Of a stretch of 64,000 bases of DNA, positions 23,018 to 31,960 are shown piece by piece. The notes beneath the pieces are model-generated. The model had not been told where the DNA came from. It made no database searches and worked only from the letters and a program-made list of their open reading frames with translations. The number at the start of each line of letters is the position of its first letter. Positions within the stretch are counted from its first letter, which is position 1. The position numbers and the translations under genes are program-made. Source of the DNA: a virus; IMG/VR virus record IMGVR_UViG_3300047554_000629, positions 1 to 64,000 of that record; one strand, 5' to 3'.

Positions 23018-24208
23018 TTATCGACGGAAGTGCATAAGACGGTCAAGTTTGTCGAGCCCCATCTCAAATGATTTCCCAACAGCCTTTGCCTTCGTGTATT
23101 CTGTCTCAACGTCACCAGCCAGCCTCCTGGCAGCACTAGCAACATCCTTCACATCATTGAATATGCCAGTGACTTCCTCCTTCTTAGCCTCAAGCCACTT
23201 CTGCGCCATCTCGGCAGACTCTTTGATCTTCTCAACTGTCGGCATCTTTTCTTTAACCAAAGCTACAAGGTCTTTGATCTCGTTGACCGTCTTGTTTGTT
23301 CCGTCATCCCCATTGGCAATCAGCTTCTCAAGTTCACCCTTGATCTGGCCAAGGAACTCAACTGCCTGCTCTGCCGGGTCTTTCTTTTTGTCGTCTCCGT
23401 AAGCACTGGCCCGAAACGCCTCAAGCTGAACGCTCTTGGCCAAATCCCCGATAGCTTTGAACGCAGGATTCATCAACACCGCTGTTCCGCCAGACTCTTC
23501 TTTTTCAGATTTCCCGGTTTTGCCGAGTCCCTTGATCAGCCCCTCGATCCCTTTGGTCCATCCGAATGACGCCATCAGGCGAGCAGAAAACAGTATCATG
23601 TCTTTGATCAGGTTCCTTACCGTCTCACGAAGTTCCTTCATCACGTCCTTAACCGACTTGCCCTCTCCAATAAGCCCGCTCATCGTCCCTTTGACCATCT
23701 CTGCAAGGCCGCGTGAGAACGCCGTGAAAGAAGACCAAACATCTTTCATGATGTCGATGACGCCAACCATCACATCCTTGATCATTCTCAATGTCGGCAT
23801 CATGCCATTGATCATGATCGACATATCATCGAACGACTGAATCAACACATCGCCAATTGCCTGTGACAGCTCCTGGATCATCGGCTCAAGTTTACGCATG
23901 ATCGGCAGCAACTTGTCCGACAAATCCTTTGTGACCTCTCTGGCCACATCGACCATTGGCCGCATTGCAACGCCAATCACGGCGTTCAGGTCTCTGAACT
24001 TCCTCCCAAGATCATCGACAAGAGCCGGATCGATTGCTTTGACAAAGTGAGATGCAATGTCTGTGAGCTGCTCAAACGGAACAATCATCATCTTCATCTG
24101 ACCGACGAATGTTCTCGTCATGTCAACGAACGGCTGTACGATGCTCGACATACCCGGAGTAGCAAACCCCGCAGCCATCGCGCCAGACATCTCTCCAAAC
24201 GAAGCCAT
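23018..24208 (-). CDS. tape measure protein
   Basis: 396 residues, almost all helix, with hydrophobic stretches in the first 150 residues (MSGAMAAGFATPGMSSIVQPFVDM, IGDVLIQSF, MIKDVMVGVIDIMKDVW) and a charged coiled-coil C-terminus (EKIKESAEMAQKWLEAKKEEVTGIFNDVKDVASAARR). It follows the tail-chaperone pair. At about 1.5 angstrom per residue this length predicts a short tail of roughly 60 nm. Confidence 0.8.
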   Translation of the reverse strand: MASFGEMSGAMAAGFATPGMSSIVQPFVDMTRTFVGQMKMMIVPFEQLTDIASHFVKAIDPALVDDLGRKFRDLNAVIGVAMRPMVDVAREVTKDLSDKLLPIMRKLEPMIQELSQAIGDVLIQSFDDMSIMINGMMPTLRMIKDVMVGVIDIMKDVWSSFTAFSRGLAEMVKGTMSGLIGEGKSVKDVMKELRETVRNLIKDMILFSARLMASFGWTKGIEGLIKGLGKTGKSEKEESGGTAVLMNPAFKAIGDLAKSVQLEAFRASAYGDDKKKDPAEQAVEFLGQIKGELEKLIANGDDGTNKTVNEIKDLVALVKEKMPTVEKIKESAEMAQKWLEAKKEEVTGIFNDVKDVASAARRLAGDVETEYTKAKAVGKSFEMGLDKLDRLMHFRR

Positions 24209-24501
24209 TAAACACCTAATTCAAGTCGCTTGAGAACAGCAATCACATAGTCCCGGCTCACTCCCTTGGGGAGCAACACAGACGGCCCCTTCGGCTTGCC
24301 GTCTACAACCGGGTGAATGATCCTGATCCGCATTTGCAGAAGCCTCCCGATGTTGTCACGGGAGTTATCAGGGACGAACTTCAGTCCCTTCGGGAACTCG
24401 ATTCGTTCGCCGTCCGTCATGATCGCAAATGCCGGATCGCCGCTGCTGTCCACTTCGCTCAGGACTGCTTCGGCAACTGCTTGTTCATCTGAGAAAGACA
24501 T
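24208..24501 (-). CDS. 97-residue protein between tail chaperones and tape measure
   Basis: Begins inside the end of the upstream gene with GAGAGAAGC before the ATG, and its stop overlaps the tape-measure start. Acidic helix (SDEQAVAEAVLSEVDSSGD) then FPKGLKFVPDNSRDNIGRLLQMRIRIIHPV and LLPKGVSRDYVIAVLKRLEL. Position implies a role in tail assembly. Confidence 0.6.
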   Translation of the reverse strand: MSFSDEQAVAEAVLSEVDSSGDPAFAIMTDGERIEFPKGLKFVPDNSRDNIGRLLQMRIRIIHPVVDGKPKGPSVLLPKGVSRDYVIAVLKRLELGV

Positions 24502-25220
24502 GCTTCTCTCACTTTCTTCATTTTGAAACACTTCACCAAATGATCGTAAGCATCCGCAAGATTCGGCGTATCATTGCTGACGCCGTAGTTTGCCAACTCT
24601 CCAGACTCTGCCATTGCAGAGAAAGCCGACAATCCATCACGATCCGGCATCTGGAGCACATTGACAAGTTTGTCGTAAATCCGGCAATTCTCTTTCCACG
24701 ACGTATCGAAGAAGTTCCTTATGGCCTCTTCATTGGCTTTCTTGTCATTGCTCATGACGCAACCATAATTCTGCAACTGGCCGTGCATGGCCAACGTGGC
24801 AATCATGACGTATTGCCGATCTTTGGTGACATCACGCGGCACACTGAACGGGTCTTTATCGTTCTCGCCGGGATAAACATCAAAGCACTTGTGCTGGTCC
24901 AATCCAAGACCGCCGATCATCTGAAGACCGCTCTTCGCCATGTCATCCTCTTCTTTCTGTTCTTCGTTCTTCTCGTTTTGCTTGTCTGGTTCCAACGGCG
25001 GAATCACCAGAGCACTTGCCATCTCTTTGTTCTTCTCAAGAACGCCGCTAATCGACTCGCTCATGCTGTTCAGCATCTGCCAAAGCTCAAACGTCCTTCG
25101 TGGAGTCTGATTCGCTATCTCTTCGTCTGAGCAACTCAGTGGCCACGACTTCAGCTGGCAGAACGCCCTGTTCCAGTCCATCTTGAGGTCTTCCCTGTCC
25201 TCAAGTTTTGGGACACTCAC
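24459..25220 (-). CDS. tail assembly chaperone, downstream (T-like) part
   Basis: 253 residues from a GTG at 25220, but the frame is open further upstream to the CCCAAAA heptamer at 25244-25250. A -1 slip there would fuse it behind residue 160 of 25238-25723, giving about 421 residues, as in lambda G/GT. Helical, acidic in the middle (KQNEKNEEQKEEDDM). The GTG itself has no good ribosome site, which favours expression by frameshift. Confidence 0.65.
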   Translation of the reverse strand: MSVPKLEDREDLKMDWNRAFCQLKSWPLSCSDEEIANQTPRRTFELWQMLNSMSESISGVLEKNKEMASALVIPPLEPDKQNEKNEEQKEEDDMAKSGLQMIGGLGLDQHKCFDVYPGENDKDPFSVPRDVTKDRQYVMIATLAMHGQLQNYGCVMSNDKKANEEAIRNFFDTSWKENCRIYDKLVNVLQMPDRDGLSAFSAMAESGELANYGVSNDTPNLADAYDHLVKCFKMKKVREACLSQMNKQLPKQS

Positions 25221-25237
25221 TGGCCCTGAATGTCCCC

Positions 25238-25723
25238 CTACTCTTTTGGGGGCGACGGCAATCCATTCTTCATGGTCAAAGAAATCTTGGCCCTCAGTTC
25301 CTCCGGCTTAGCCGCCATCAACTCAATCGACTCGTCAAACGAAAGGCCAGTGAACAGAGAGACCAGAACAACGCTTCCCTCGAATATCACGCCAGACTCT
25401 TTCGGTGCGGCCTCGCCCCTGTCCGCCATGCCCATGATCTTCATCATGATTGGGCTTCCGAATGAATATGTCCCATTCTCAACACAATCATCGGAGAAAG
25501 AATTTTCCAAGGCATCGACTTGCTCCTGCGTCATCAGCCCCATTTCTTTTTTCTTCTTCCACAGAACCAGTTTCACACCAAACGCGCGGTCGATCAGATA
25601 CGACTCAACAGCGGAAATGATTGACTTCCACTTCAATGGCATGATCTGGACAGTGCGCCCTTTGAACTCAATCTCCAAAGGCGATGCTTGCCCACCAAGA
25701 CCGGCTGAAACGCTCGCAGACAT
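25238..25723 (-). CDS. tail assembly chaperone, upstream (G-like) part
   Basis: 161 residues. LEIEFKGRTVQIMPLKWKSIISAVESYLIDRAFGVKL is the compact N-terminal fold seen in such proteins, followed by a helical domain. It ends ...PSPPKE at TAG 25238-25240, just past the slippery heptamer. It lies two genes before the tape measure, as in most long-tailed phages. Confidence 0.65.
   Translation of the reverse strand: MSASVSAGLGGQASPLEIEFKGRTVQIMPLKWKSIISAVESYLIDRAFGVKLVLWKKKKEMGLMTQEQVDALENSFSDDCVENGTYSFGSPIMMKIMGMADRGEAAPKESGVIFEGSVVLVSLFTGLSFDESIELMAAKPEELRAKISLTMKNGLPSPPKE
25244..25250 (-). other. candidate -1 frameshift site CCCAAAA
   Basis: In the zero frame it reads C CCA AAA, the X XXY YYZ pattern. 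The -1 frame is open without a stop through to the next gene, joining ...PPK to RVGGHSGPVSVPKLEDRE. The zero-frame stop is three bases downstream of the heptamer. Confidence 0.6.
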
Positions 25724-25731
25724 AAGGCCCC

Positions 25732-26181
25732 TTAGAAGGTAACTGAGAATGATCCGTTGGATTCAATCGACACAGAAGCACGAGCCACGGCATTGCTTGT
25801 AGCAGTGCTAAGCCGAATATCGGCAACACGGAATGTGATCGTGAAACTTGAACCGCCGCCGCCAAGAGCAAATACCATCGAAATGCTCTGCCCTTGAGTT
25901 AATCCAAGAGAACTGTTGTAAGGCCCTTCGACAGTGCCCTTACACGCGAAAATGCCAGCCTCATTCGACTGATAACCGCTAGATGTAAAATTCGTTGTCG
26001 GAATGATTTCTGCTGGGAATGACAAGTCAACCTTGTCCATCGGCTGAGAAGTTGCGCTCCAAGTCCAGCTACTCGCCTTTCCCGGATAAAAGGTGCCAAG
26101 CAGAAGAAGAAACGGCAGCAGCAAGATTAGATAATCAAGCCACTTATCAGCGTCTTTCAAAAACTGAAATAATTCAAACAT
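25732..26181 (-). CDS. tail-tube-like protein with an N-terminal membrane segment
   Basis: 149 residues. AGGAG precedes ATG 26181. Residues 10-30 are a hydrophobic helix (WLDYLILLLPFLLLLGTF). The rest, VDLSFPAEIIPTTNFTS...GTVEGPYNSSLGLTQGQSISMVFALGG..FTITFRVADIRLSTATSNAVARASVSIESNGSF, follows the beta pattern of phage tail-tube/major-tail proteins. A membrane helix is unexpected for a tube protein and may be a transient tether or a domain fusion. Confidence 0.5.
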   Translation of the reverse strand: MFELFQFLKDADKWLDYLILLLPFLLLLGTFYPGKASSWTWSATSQPMDKVDLSFPAEIIPTTNFTSSGYQSNEAGIFACKGTVEGPYNSSLGLTQGQSISMVFALGGGGSSFTITFRVADIRLSTATSNAVARASVSIESNGSFSVTF

Positions 26182-26192
26182 TTCTTCTCCTA

Positions 26193-26684
26193 TCACGCAG
26201 TCTTGAGAACAACCGCAAGTGTGTACGTCAATGTCCCAGACCCGGCTGTGTTTGTCAGTCTGATATTTCTTGTAGTGTTGTCAACGGTGGTCGCCGTCGT
26301 TGCTCCGAACGCAAACAAGCCGCCAGAGGCTCCATTGACCTGCGGGCCTGTGCCAGCAAGAAACCAACTCAACGGATTCGCCGCACCAGGGTCATATCTC
26401 CATGTCGTGCCAGAGGTCTTTACAAATATCATGTAAGCGCCGGTTGGCGTCAACGCCGTTCCGAATGCCGTCTCTGTCAGCGACCGAATATCGATTGTCA
26501 CTGCGGCAGCTGCTGATAAAGTCCCCTGAACGAAGTAAACTTCACTGGCATCGCTGGCCCCGATTGTCGGGACTATTTCGCCAACTAAAGCACTTGAATG
26601 CGTCGATGAATCAAAGCCGGTGATGGTATGGAGCTGTGTCCACGCCATACTTACATCAAGCCGCGCTGTGACCAGATTCGCCAC
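26193..26684 (-). CDS. probable tail or capsid structural protein
   Basis: 163 residues of small and beta-forming residues (TIGASDASEVYFVQGTLSAAAAVTIDIRSL; ending RLTNTAGSGTLTYTLAVVL), a jelly-roll-like pattern common in phage decoration proteins. TAATG-type overlap with the upstream stop region. Exact role unknown. Confidence 0.55.
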   Translation of the reverse strand: MANLVTARLDVSMAWTQLHTITGFDSSTHSSALVGEIVPTIGASDASEVYFVQGTLSAAAAVTIDIRSLTETAFGTALTPTGAYMIFVKTSGTTWRYDPGAANPLSWFLAGTGPQVNGASGGLFAFGATTATTVDNTTRNIRLTNTAGSGTLTYTLAVVLKTA

Positions 26685-27139
26685 TACTTACCGCCTCTCA
26701 CAGCCGCAAGGATTTTCTGCTTGTGTGCTTCTTCAGCAGCAATCTCTTTGTTGAATCTCTGTGTGTCCTTGGGGCAATCGACGTAGGACACCTGATCGCC
26801 CTCTCCTCTGGCCCGCTTGATGATCGACTTCACGCATGAAGGAATCGAGTCCAGGAAGGATTTACAAGATGCTTCACGCTCCTTGAGGCTGCTCGACTTC
26901 CAGCAGTCTTCGCACATCACCGCCTGACTCTTCTCGCCGTCAATCATCAAGACGTTATCAGTCGGCTTTCGATGGATGTTCTCAACAACCAGCTTCCCAA
27001 CTTCGTAGGAGATGTAATGGAACGGCTTCCATATCATGCTGTCCTTGCACTTCGGGCATTCCATCATTCCAAGCGACTTCCCCTTGGCGTTCTCTGCCGC
27101 TATCTCTTCAGGGGAATACTCGATTGTCACCTTTGGCAT
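26684..27139 (-). CDS. 151-residue protein with a split zinc site
   Basis: CPKC at residues 28-31 and CEDC about 50 residues later could share one zinc. The C-terminus is helical and charged. GTGAGGATGCG precedes the ATG. It sits between connector and tail genes, so a morphogenesis role is plausible but not shown. Confidence 0.6.
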   Translation of the reverse strand: MPKVTIEYSPEEIAAENAKGKSLGMMECPKCKDSMIWKPFHYISYEVGKLVVENIHRKPTDNVLMIDGEKSQAVMCEDCWKSSSLKEREASCKSFLDSIPSCVKSIIKRARGEGDQVSYVDCPKDTQRFNKEIAAEEAHKQKILAAVRGGK

Positions 27140-27146
27140 CGCATCC

Positions 27147-27701
27147 TCACGGTCGAGTATCGTCAGCAGACAAATCCCAGTTGAACTCAAGTTCCAATGT
27201 CAGCCTGAACGGACGCCATGTGCTTGTTCCAGGCCCCGGAGGCTCAAACGAAACCCACAGCATCGGCCTCTTCAGGATCGCATCACCATCGGCATTGAGA
27301 AGGTCTTCTTCCCAAAACGCCGCAAACAACCGGCCAAGAAGCCTATTCCCCCTCGGTGGAGGAGAAGCGGCCTCATCTACTGCCGCCTCTGCTCTCCAAA
27401 ACAAATCGAGATCGTTCCTCATCCACAGCGTAATCCGCACCTGCCCCTGAACAATGAACTCGCTGATGTTCCCGCCGCCTATGAACACATCGCCATGCGC
27501 CCAAACAAGACTCGGATACCTGACCGTGATAAACCTGTCCGAGAACGGCATGTTCCCAGGCAACGCCTCATCATCCAAAGTCATGTACACCTGCGATGAA
27601 TCGACTATGTTCGCATCAATCACCTTCTGGGCCATCCGCTTATGGACCGTATCAAGCGATGTCCCAGAAAGCCGAGTCACATCCGGGTCGAAGGCCATCA
27701 A
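27147..27701 (-). CDS. tail-completion or head-tail joining protein
   Basis: 184 residues. Alternating helix and strands (SLDTVHKRMAQKVIDANIV, ITVRYPSLVWAHGDVFIGGGN, ISEFIVQGQVRITLWMRN...RLTLELEFNW) resemble tail terminator proteins. It is coupled by ATGA overlap to the connector gene, the normal position for a terminator or joining protein. Confidence 0.55.
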   Translation of the reverse strand: MMAFDPDVTRLSGTSLDTVHKRMAQKVIDANIVDSSQVYMTLDDEALPGNMPFSDRFITVRYPSLVWAHGDVFIGGGNISEFIVQGQVRITLWMRNDLDLFWRAEAAVDEAASPPPRGNRLLGRLFAAFWEEDLLNADGDAILKRPMLWVSFEPPGPGTSTWRPFRLTLELEFNWDLSADDTRP

Positions 27702-28237
27702 TTAGTCCCCGTCAACGGATTGCTCGTCCAGTTATCCGACCGGCTTCCAAAGAACCGGCTGAATACTTCCGTTGGCCGATTGGAAATCCCGTCTGACCGC
27801 TTGCTGACATCCACCGTAGAAATCTGGCCTGCCTCAGCAGCCTCTTGGATGCCAAACACCAACTCGCCCTTGTTCAATGCGTCCAGCATTTCACGGGCCT
27901 CTTTGTAGCCGGACACCTTCTCAGGCTCAGGGATTCTCCTCTTGGCCAAGTGATAGAACGCCAAATCGCACACAAGCCCCTTCAGTGCAGCCTGACTGGC
28001 CCCTGTCAATGCGGCCAAGTCTGTTGGTGTGTACCTTTCGCCGCGATAGCAAGCCATTTCCACTTCGCCAGATGCCCGAAGCAAAGCCTTCGACACGATG
28101 TTGTTGGTCGGCAAGTCTCCAGGCGTCAACGTCACACCAGCATCGCTCGCATAATGGCAAATCTTGTTCACATCATGTGCGTCAACAAGATCGTCAGAGT
28201 CGGCGTATGACGTTGCGCTAGAAACAATCGTGGCCAT
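27698..28237 (-). CDS. head-tail connector protein (DUF1320/gp6-like)
   Basis: 179 residues. VSSATSYADSDDLVDAHDVNKICHYASDAG then an all-helical body (SKALLRASGEVEMACYRGERYTPTDLAALTGASQAALKGLVCDLAFYHLAKRR) is the helical connector pattern: N-terminal 'Y-x-(S/T)-x-x-D(L/I)' followed by helices that include the AxxYH(L/I) segment. Located right behind the capsid genes. Confidence 0.65.
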   Translation of the reverse strand: MATIVSSATSYADSDDLVDAHDVNKICHYASDAGVTLTPGDLPTNNIVSKALLRASGEVEMACYRGERYTPTDLAALTGASQAALKGLVCDLAFYHLAKRRIPEPEKVSGYKEAREMLDALNKGELVFGIQEAAEAGQISTVDVSKRSDGISNRPTEVFSRFFGSRSDNWTSNPLTGTN

Positions 28238-28256
28238 TCATTCACCAGTCCTACAA

Positions 28257-28292
28257 CGAAAAAACCCGTCGCCGCCAAGGGCGACGACGGGC
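28257..28292 (-). terminator. intrinsic terminator, minus strand
   Basis: CCCGTCG(T)CGCC, a short loop, GGCGACGGG, then six T on the minus strand. It separates capsid genes from connector genes, probably lowering expression of the latter. Confidence 0.8.
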
Positions 28293-28313
28293 GGCGTAAC
28301 GGAGCACAATCAA

Positions 28314-28880
28314 TCAAATGACCCGATGCTCTTTCCACACAATCGTCGATGCGTAGAGAGCCACGCTTGCCTTCGTGCAAGCCAAGTAAACCAAAACTCC
28401 AGACGGCACAATCAGAGAACCATTGAACTCGTGAACAGCCGCAGTCGTTGCGTGCGCGGTTCCTGTGTCTGCTTCAAGGTTGATCGTGAACAGCGTTCGC
28501 ATCCATTCGGTTGCAACACCAGCAGTGACAGTGTTTGTTCCGGTATTCGAGCAATTGATAGACGACGACTTGCCGAAAAACAACCGGCCATTGACAGGCC
28601 TGTTTGTTTCATCAAGAGCCGTCATAAGCTGGCCGGTAGCAATTGCAGTCAGTCCCCTTCGTGCCATCAAACCAATTGCGCCGAAGTCTGCCGTCCCAGA
28701 AGTCCTTGCACAACTCACAGAAACCAACTCGATGTCAACGCCAGACTGCGGCGGATTCCAGATCGGCAATGCACCGCCGCCAAGGGCCGTCGCTGTATAG
28801 ATCGGGATCGCAAGCCCAAGCGGGGTAGTGCTCAGGCTGAACGTGATCCCGTCTTTTGTGTCCTGATACATCGCTGTCAT
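28314..28880 (-). CDS. capsid-associated structural protein
   Basis: 188 residues, beta-rich (ITFSLSTTPLGLAIPIYTATALGGGALPIW...VDIELVSVSCARTSGTADFGAIGLMARR), resembling a jelly-roll decoration or accessory head protein. It is the last gene before the terminator in the capsid unit. Confidence 0.6.
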   Translation of the reverse strand: MTAMYQDTKDGITFSLSTTPLGLAIPIYTATALGGGALPIWNPPQSGVDIELVSVSCARTSGTADFGAIGLMARRGLTAIATGQLMTALDETNRPVNGRLFFGKSSSINCSNTGTNTVTAGVATEWMRTLFTINLEADTGTAHATTAAVHEFNGSLIVPSGVLVYLACTKASVALYASTIVWKEHRVI

Positions 28881-28901
28881 TCTCCCAAGTCATCGATCAG
28901 A

Positions 28902-29999
28902 TTAGATCGGGCTCAGAATGTTCTGAATCAGCCAGCCAGAGGCTGGGGCAGCAAGCACTTCCTGAATTTCTTCCGTGACGTAGCCGCGTGTCATGCGGTT
29001 CTCAGGATCATCGAACGTCTCAAGTTCGATTTCCTTGCCGTAGTAGTACAATTGCAAGGTCGAGAAGTTGGACGAACTTGCCATTCCGTCCAAGCCTCCG
29101 ATTCGAGATAGAACAATGGCCGAACTGTCATCCTTGATAAACCGGCGTCCAGGGACAGCGCCAGTCACCGAGGCCTCAGAACCGATTGCGGCCGATGCGG
29201 AATCACGTTCGGTCACAATGCTGGCGTCTTCGACCAGAATGTCCCAGCCATAAAGCTGATCCGGCAGACCCCACTGAGAATTCTGCCCAGGCTCACGACC
29301 CTTCACCTGTGCCATCGCAAATGGCGATTCACGCAAGTAATCATGAATTTCAGGAGACCGGCTGACTCGAAGGGCCGCATTCGGGCTCAACATCAAACGC
29401 AACAGACCCTTGTTTCGGAAGTTCACTGCGCCGTTGGTGTACAAGTTGATCCGAGCGCCAACGGTATCCAGCGTGCTCTTGATCGCAAGGTAGTTGCCGC
29501 TGCCAGGATCAGACGAGGACAAATCCCAGAACCCGCGACCGCCGTTCAAAGAGTTGGCCGTCGCCGTGTTATTGCCCCAGCCGCTTGTCGTCTCAAGCAA
29601 CGTAATTGCTCGCTGAGTTCTGGCCGTCATAAGTCGGCTTCGTGCTTGCATGGACTCCACATCGAGAACCTTGATGTCGGCTTGTTCGATGAGCTTCCAG
29701 TCAAGGACGAACTTCTCAAATCGCCGTTCGGTCTGGAACTCAACGGTATCGAACTTCGCACCGTTGAAGTCGCCGATGTCTCGGCGCATTCCGCCTTTCC
29801 AGACGTTTTCCTTGTCGTTCACAGAGCGAACGAACGAATCCACGCCGATCCTGTAATAGAGACCGACCGTTTTCTTGGTCTCAATCAGCTGGGCGTAGTC
29901 ATTCAACAGGAAGTTCTTGGGGTCGCGGGCAAACATAATTGCTTGCCCGGTCGCTTCTGGAACAAAGGCGTTGAATTCACCGAAAAAGTTCAAGGCCAC
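28902..29999 (-). CDS. major capsid protein
   Basis: 365 residues, the size of HK97-fold capsid proteins. The N-terminal arm is followed by WKGGMRRDIGDFNGAKFDTVEFQTERRFEKFVLDWKLIEQADI (E-loop and spine region), and RTQRAITLLET...NKGLLRLMLSPNAALRVSRSPEI is typical of the P-domain. The C-terminus ends in long strands. It sits after the scaffold gene and before connectors, as expected. Confidence 0.8.
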   Translation of the reverse strand: MALNFFGEFNAFVPEATGQAIMFARDPKNFLLNDYAQLIETKKTVGLYYRIGVDSFVRSVNDKENVWKGGMRRDIGDFNGAKFDTVEFQTERRFEKFVLDWKLIEQADIKVLDVESMQARSRLMTARTQRAITLLETTSGWGNNTATANSLNGGRGFWDLSSSDPGSGNYLAIKSTLDTVGARINLYTNGAVNFRNKGLLRLMLSPNAALRVSRSPEIHDYLRESPFAMAQVKGREPGQNSQWGLPDQLYGWDILVEDASIVTERDSASAAIGSEASVTGAVPGRRFIKDDSSAIVLSRIGGLDGMASSSNFSTLQLYYYGKEIELETFDDPENRMTRGYVTEEIQEVLAAPASGWLIQNILSPI

Positions 30000-30032
30000 G
30001 GCCTTCTCCTTGCAAAATTATTGCAATACCAA

Positions 30033-30422
30033 TTAGACAGATCGTTCAAACGTCTTGACCTGTACACGAATCTGCTGGCCAGACGTTCCGCTGACAATGG
30101 CGCGAGCGCCAACGTCATCAAGGTCTGTGCTTGAAGTCACGCCCTTGCCGTCTGCGTCAGACTTCAGATAGTCGCCAGCAGTGACGGTCCCGCCAAGCTC
30201 AAGCAGGCACTCTTCGTTTTCGAGGTAAACGCCGACAGGCTCGCCAGCGATTGCCGCGCGGCCAAGAGTTTCCACATACGGAGTCCGGCGAGTATCACGC
30301 TGGCTAATTCCGTAAACCCGGCCGTTAGCGCCAGATTGCGTAACTTGGCCGCTGTCCGTTGTGTCCTTGATGACAAAACGGCACGGATAAATAGCTGCAC
30401 TTGCAATTGCCGAAGCAGGCAT
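30033..30422 (-). CDS. capsid decoration protein (DUF2190-like)
   Basis: 129 residues. GVYLENEECLLELGGTVTAGDYLKSDADGKGVTSS matches the GGxVxAGDxLxSDxxGK signature of small capsid-cement proteins, as does the preceding GRVYGISQRD and the final VQVKTF strand. Adjacent to the major capsid gene. Confidence 0.75.
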   Translation of the reverse strand: MPASAIASAAIYPCRFVIKDTTDSGQVTQSGANGRVYGISQRDTRRTPYVETLGRAAIAGEPVGVYLENEECLLELGGTVTAGDYLKSDADGKGVTSSTDLDDVGARAIVSGTSGQQIRVQVKTFERSV

Positions 30423-30439
30423 GTTTCTCTCCAGTCAGA

Positions 30440-31243
30440 TCAGCTAACTCGAATCATGTCAAACGTCGTGGCCGCAGTCTTGCGAAGCAAGTATGTGCCG
30501 CCAGTGGTCGTTACAGCGCCAGAACCGATCAGCGTCACATCGGTTCCGCCAGAAAGCGTCGATGTATTCGATGCGTGATTCGCGTAATGGAACACAAGCA
30601 AAGAATCCCCAGTTCGCAATTCTGGGAAGTCGCCAGCAGTCTGAGTCCCTGTGCGAGTCGTCATCGTGACGTTTCCGCCAGATGCGTCCTGGAACAAAAC
30701 CCGACCGCGAAGATTCGCTGCCGACACAGTACCAGCGTTCGCAACCGTTTCCTTGGACGTGTAGAACGGCAAGCCCTGGGCAAAAACAGTCGCCGCATAC
30801 CAAAGAGTAGCCGATGTCGGGATGAACAAAGCCATCGTTCCGGCTTCCATCGTGAAAGCCGCATCTTCGGCCAATGCGTTGATATTGTCGTTGCCGCCGT
30901 TCACCGGATATACAAGCAACTTCGCAGTAGTATCGTTGATGACCCAGTACGGGCCAACCGTTGTCGCAGCCGCAGGCAACGCAACACCCTTCGCGTTGTC
31001 AGCACCAGTAACAACCGTCACTTGATTCACGATCACAGCGGCATCAGTGGCACTTGAGCCAGCTGCCGCCAGTGTTCCACGCGACAGACCCCACATGCTG
31101 CTTGCAGGCATCATGTGATTGCCAGACGAGTCCAGCACAACCGCTTTGCTGGCAACGCCAGTACCGGCTGTAGCGCCGTCCAAGACCGCTTCTTCAGTGG
31201 TCGTCAGCGTACCGGCAGAATTAACAGGACGGCCATAGCCCAT
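30440..31243 (-). CDS. capsid-associated structural protein
   Basis: 267 residues. YGRPVNSAGTLTTTEEAVLDGATAGTGVASKAVVLDSSGN then repeated strands with Ala/Thr/Gly turns (VALPAAATTVGPYWVINDTTAKLLVYPVNGGNDNINALA) resembles head-fibre or decoration proteins. Start at ATG 31243 with GGAG upstream. It lies directly after a palindrome copy. Confidence 0.55.
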   Translation of the reverse strand: MGYGRPVNSAGTLTTTEEAVLDGATAGTGVASKAVVLDSSGNHMMPASSMWGLSRGTLAAAGSSATDAAVIVNQVTVVTGADNAKGVALPAAATTVGPYWVINDTTAKLLVYPVNGGNDNINALAEDAAFTMEAGTMALFIPTSATLWYAATVFAQGLPFYTSKETVANAGTVSAANLRGRVLFQDASGGNVTMTTRTGTQTAGDFPELRTGDSLLVFHYANHASNTSTLSGGTDVTLIGSGAVTTTGGTYLLRKTAATTFDMIRVS

Positions 31244-31258
31244 GATCCAACTCCTCAA

Positions 31259-31281
31259 AATAGGCGCGAGTCGCGCCTATT
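31259..31281 (-). repeat. 23-bp palindrome family, copy 4
   Basis: Perfect arms around G. On the minus strand the upstream gene stops at TAA (31280-31282) and the palindrome adds TAG in the same frame. The stem is followed by TTTT, so it can act as a terminator. Confidence 0.9.
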
Positions 31282-31960
31282 AACGACCCGTGTAAATTGC
31301 TGAGACCTTTTCAAGAACGCCAGCATTCGTGGCATTGCCTGAATGCAAAATCATCGGCTCGTTCATGCCGTCAAGCGGCCATTCAGTGATCGCAAGACCA
31401 GGGATGGTCCCAACAAAACCAGCAACGCCTTCGCCAGCGTCGGAACCAAGGTAAGTCGTGATGCTCGCAGGGAGCGTGTATTGCGGATGGGCCAAGTTGT
31501 CGTTCGGATTCGTGTCCGTGATGATCCCGAAGAACCAGAACGGAGCACCCTTCAGAACCGTCGAAGTCGGCACGTTCGTCGTCATCGTGATCGCCAGCGT
31601 CGATACGCTGGAAACCGTGTCGAGAACGTAATTGCCATCGGCAGTCTGGTAAACGCAAAAATCGTTTGCCGCAATCGCGTTGTTCGATGTGTTCACAGTG
31701 CCAATCGCACTGTAAGCGCCAGGGTCTCGCTCAATGTTGATAACGGCTTGAGAAGTCGCAGCCGCAGCAGATGCGAACGTCTTTCCTAATGGCCTCATCA
31801 CTGTAAGAGTGTGAGCTGTTGCGCCAGCTGTGTACCAAACGCTCGTCAAACGAGTGAAACTCTTTTCACGAGGCGGCACAAGCCGAGTAATCACCGTGCC
31901 TGCGGTTTGGGTCAGTTTCCCATGCCCAAAAACGCCATGTCCTGGAATCGAAATCATCAC
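31280..31960 (-). CDS. capsid-associated structural protein
   Basis: 226 residues. GHGVFGHGKLTQTAGTVITRLVPPREKSFTRLTSVWYTAGATAHTLTVMRPLG is followed by strand-rich sequence; ends VLEKVSAIYTGR. It lies between scaffold and decoration genes. The palindrome overlaps its stop. No close family recognised. Confidence 0.55.
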   Translation of the reverse strand: MMISIPGHGVFGHGKLTQTAGTVITRLVPPREKSFTRLTSVWYTAGATAHTLTVMRPLGKTFASAAAATSQAVINIERDPGAYSAIGTVNTSNNAIAANDFCVYQTADGNYVLDTVSSVSTLAITMTTNVPTSTVLKGAPFWFFGIITDTNPNDNLAHPQYTLPASITTYLGSDAGEGVAGFVGTIPGLAITEWPLDGMNEPMILHSGNATNAGVLEKVSAIYTGR

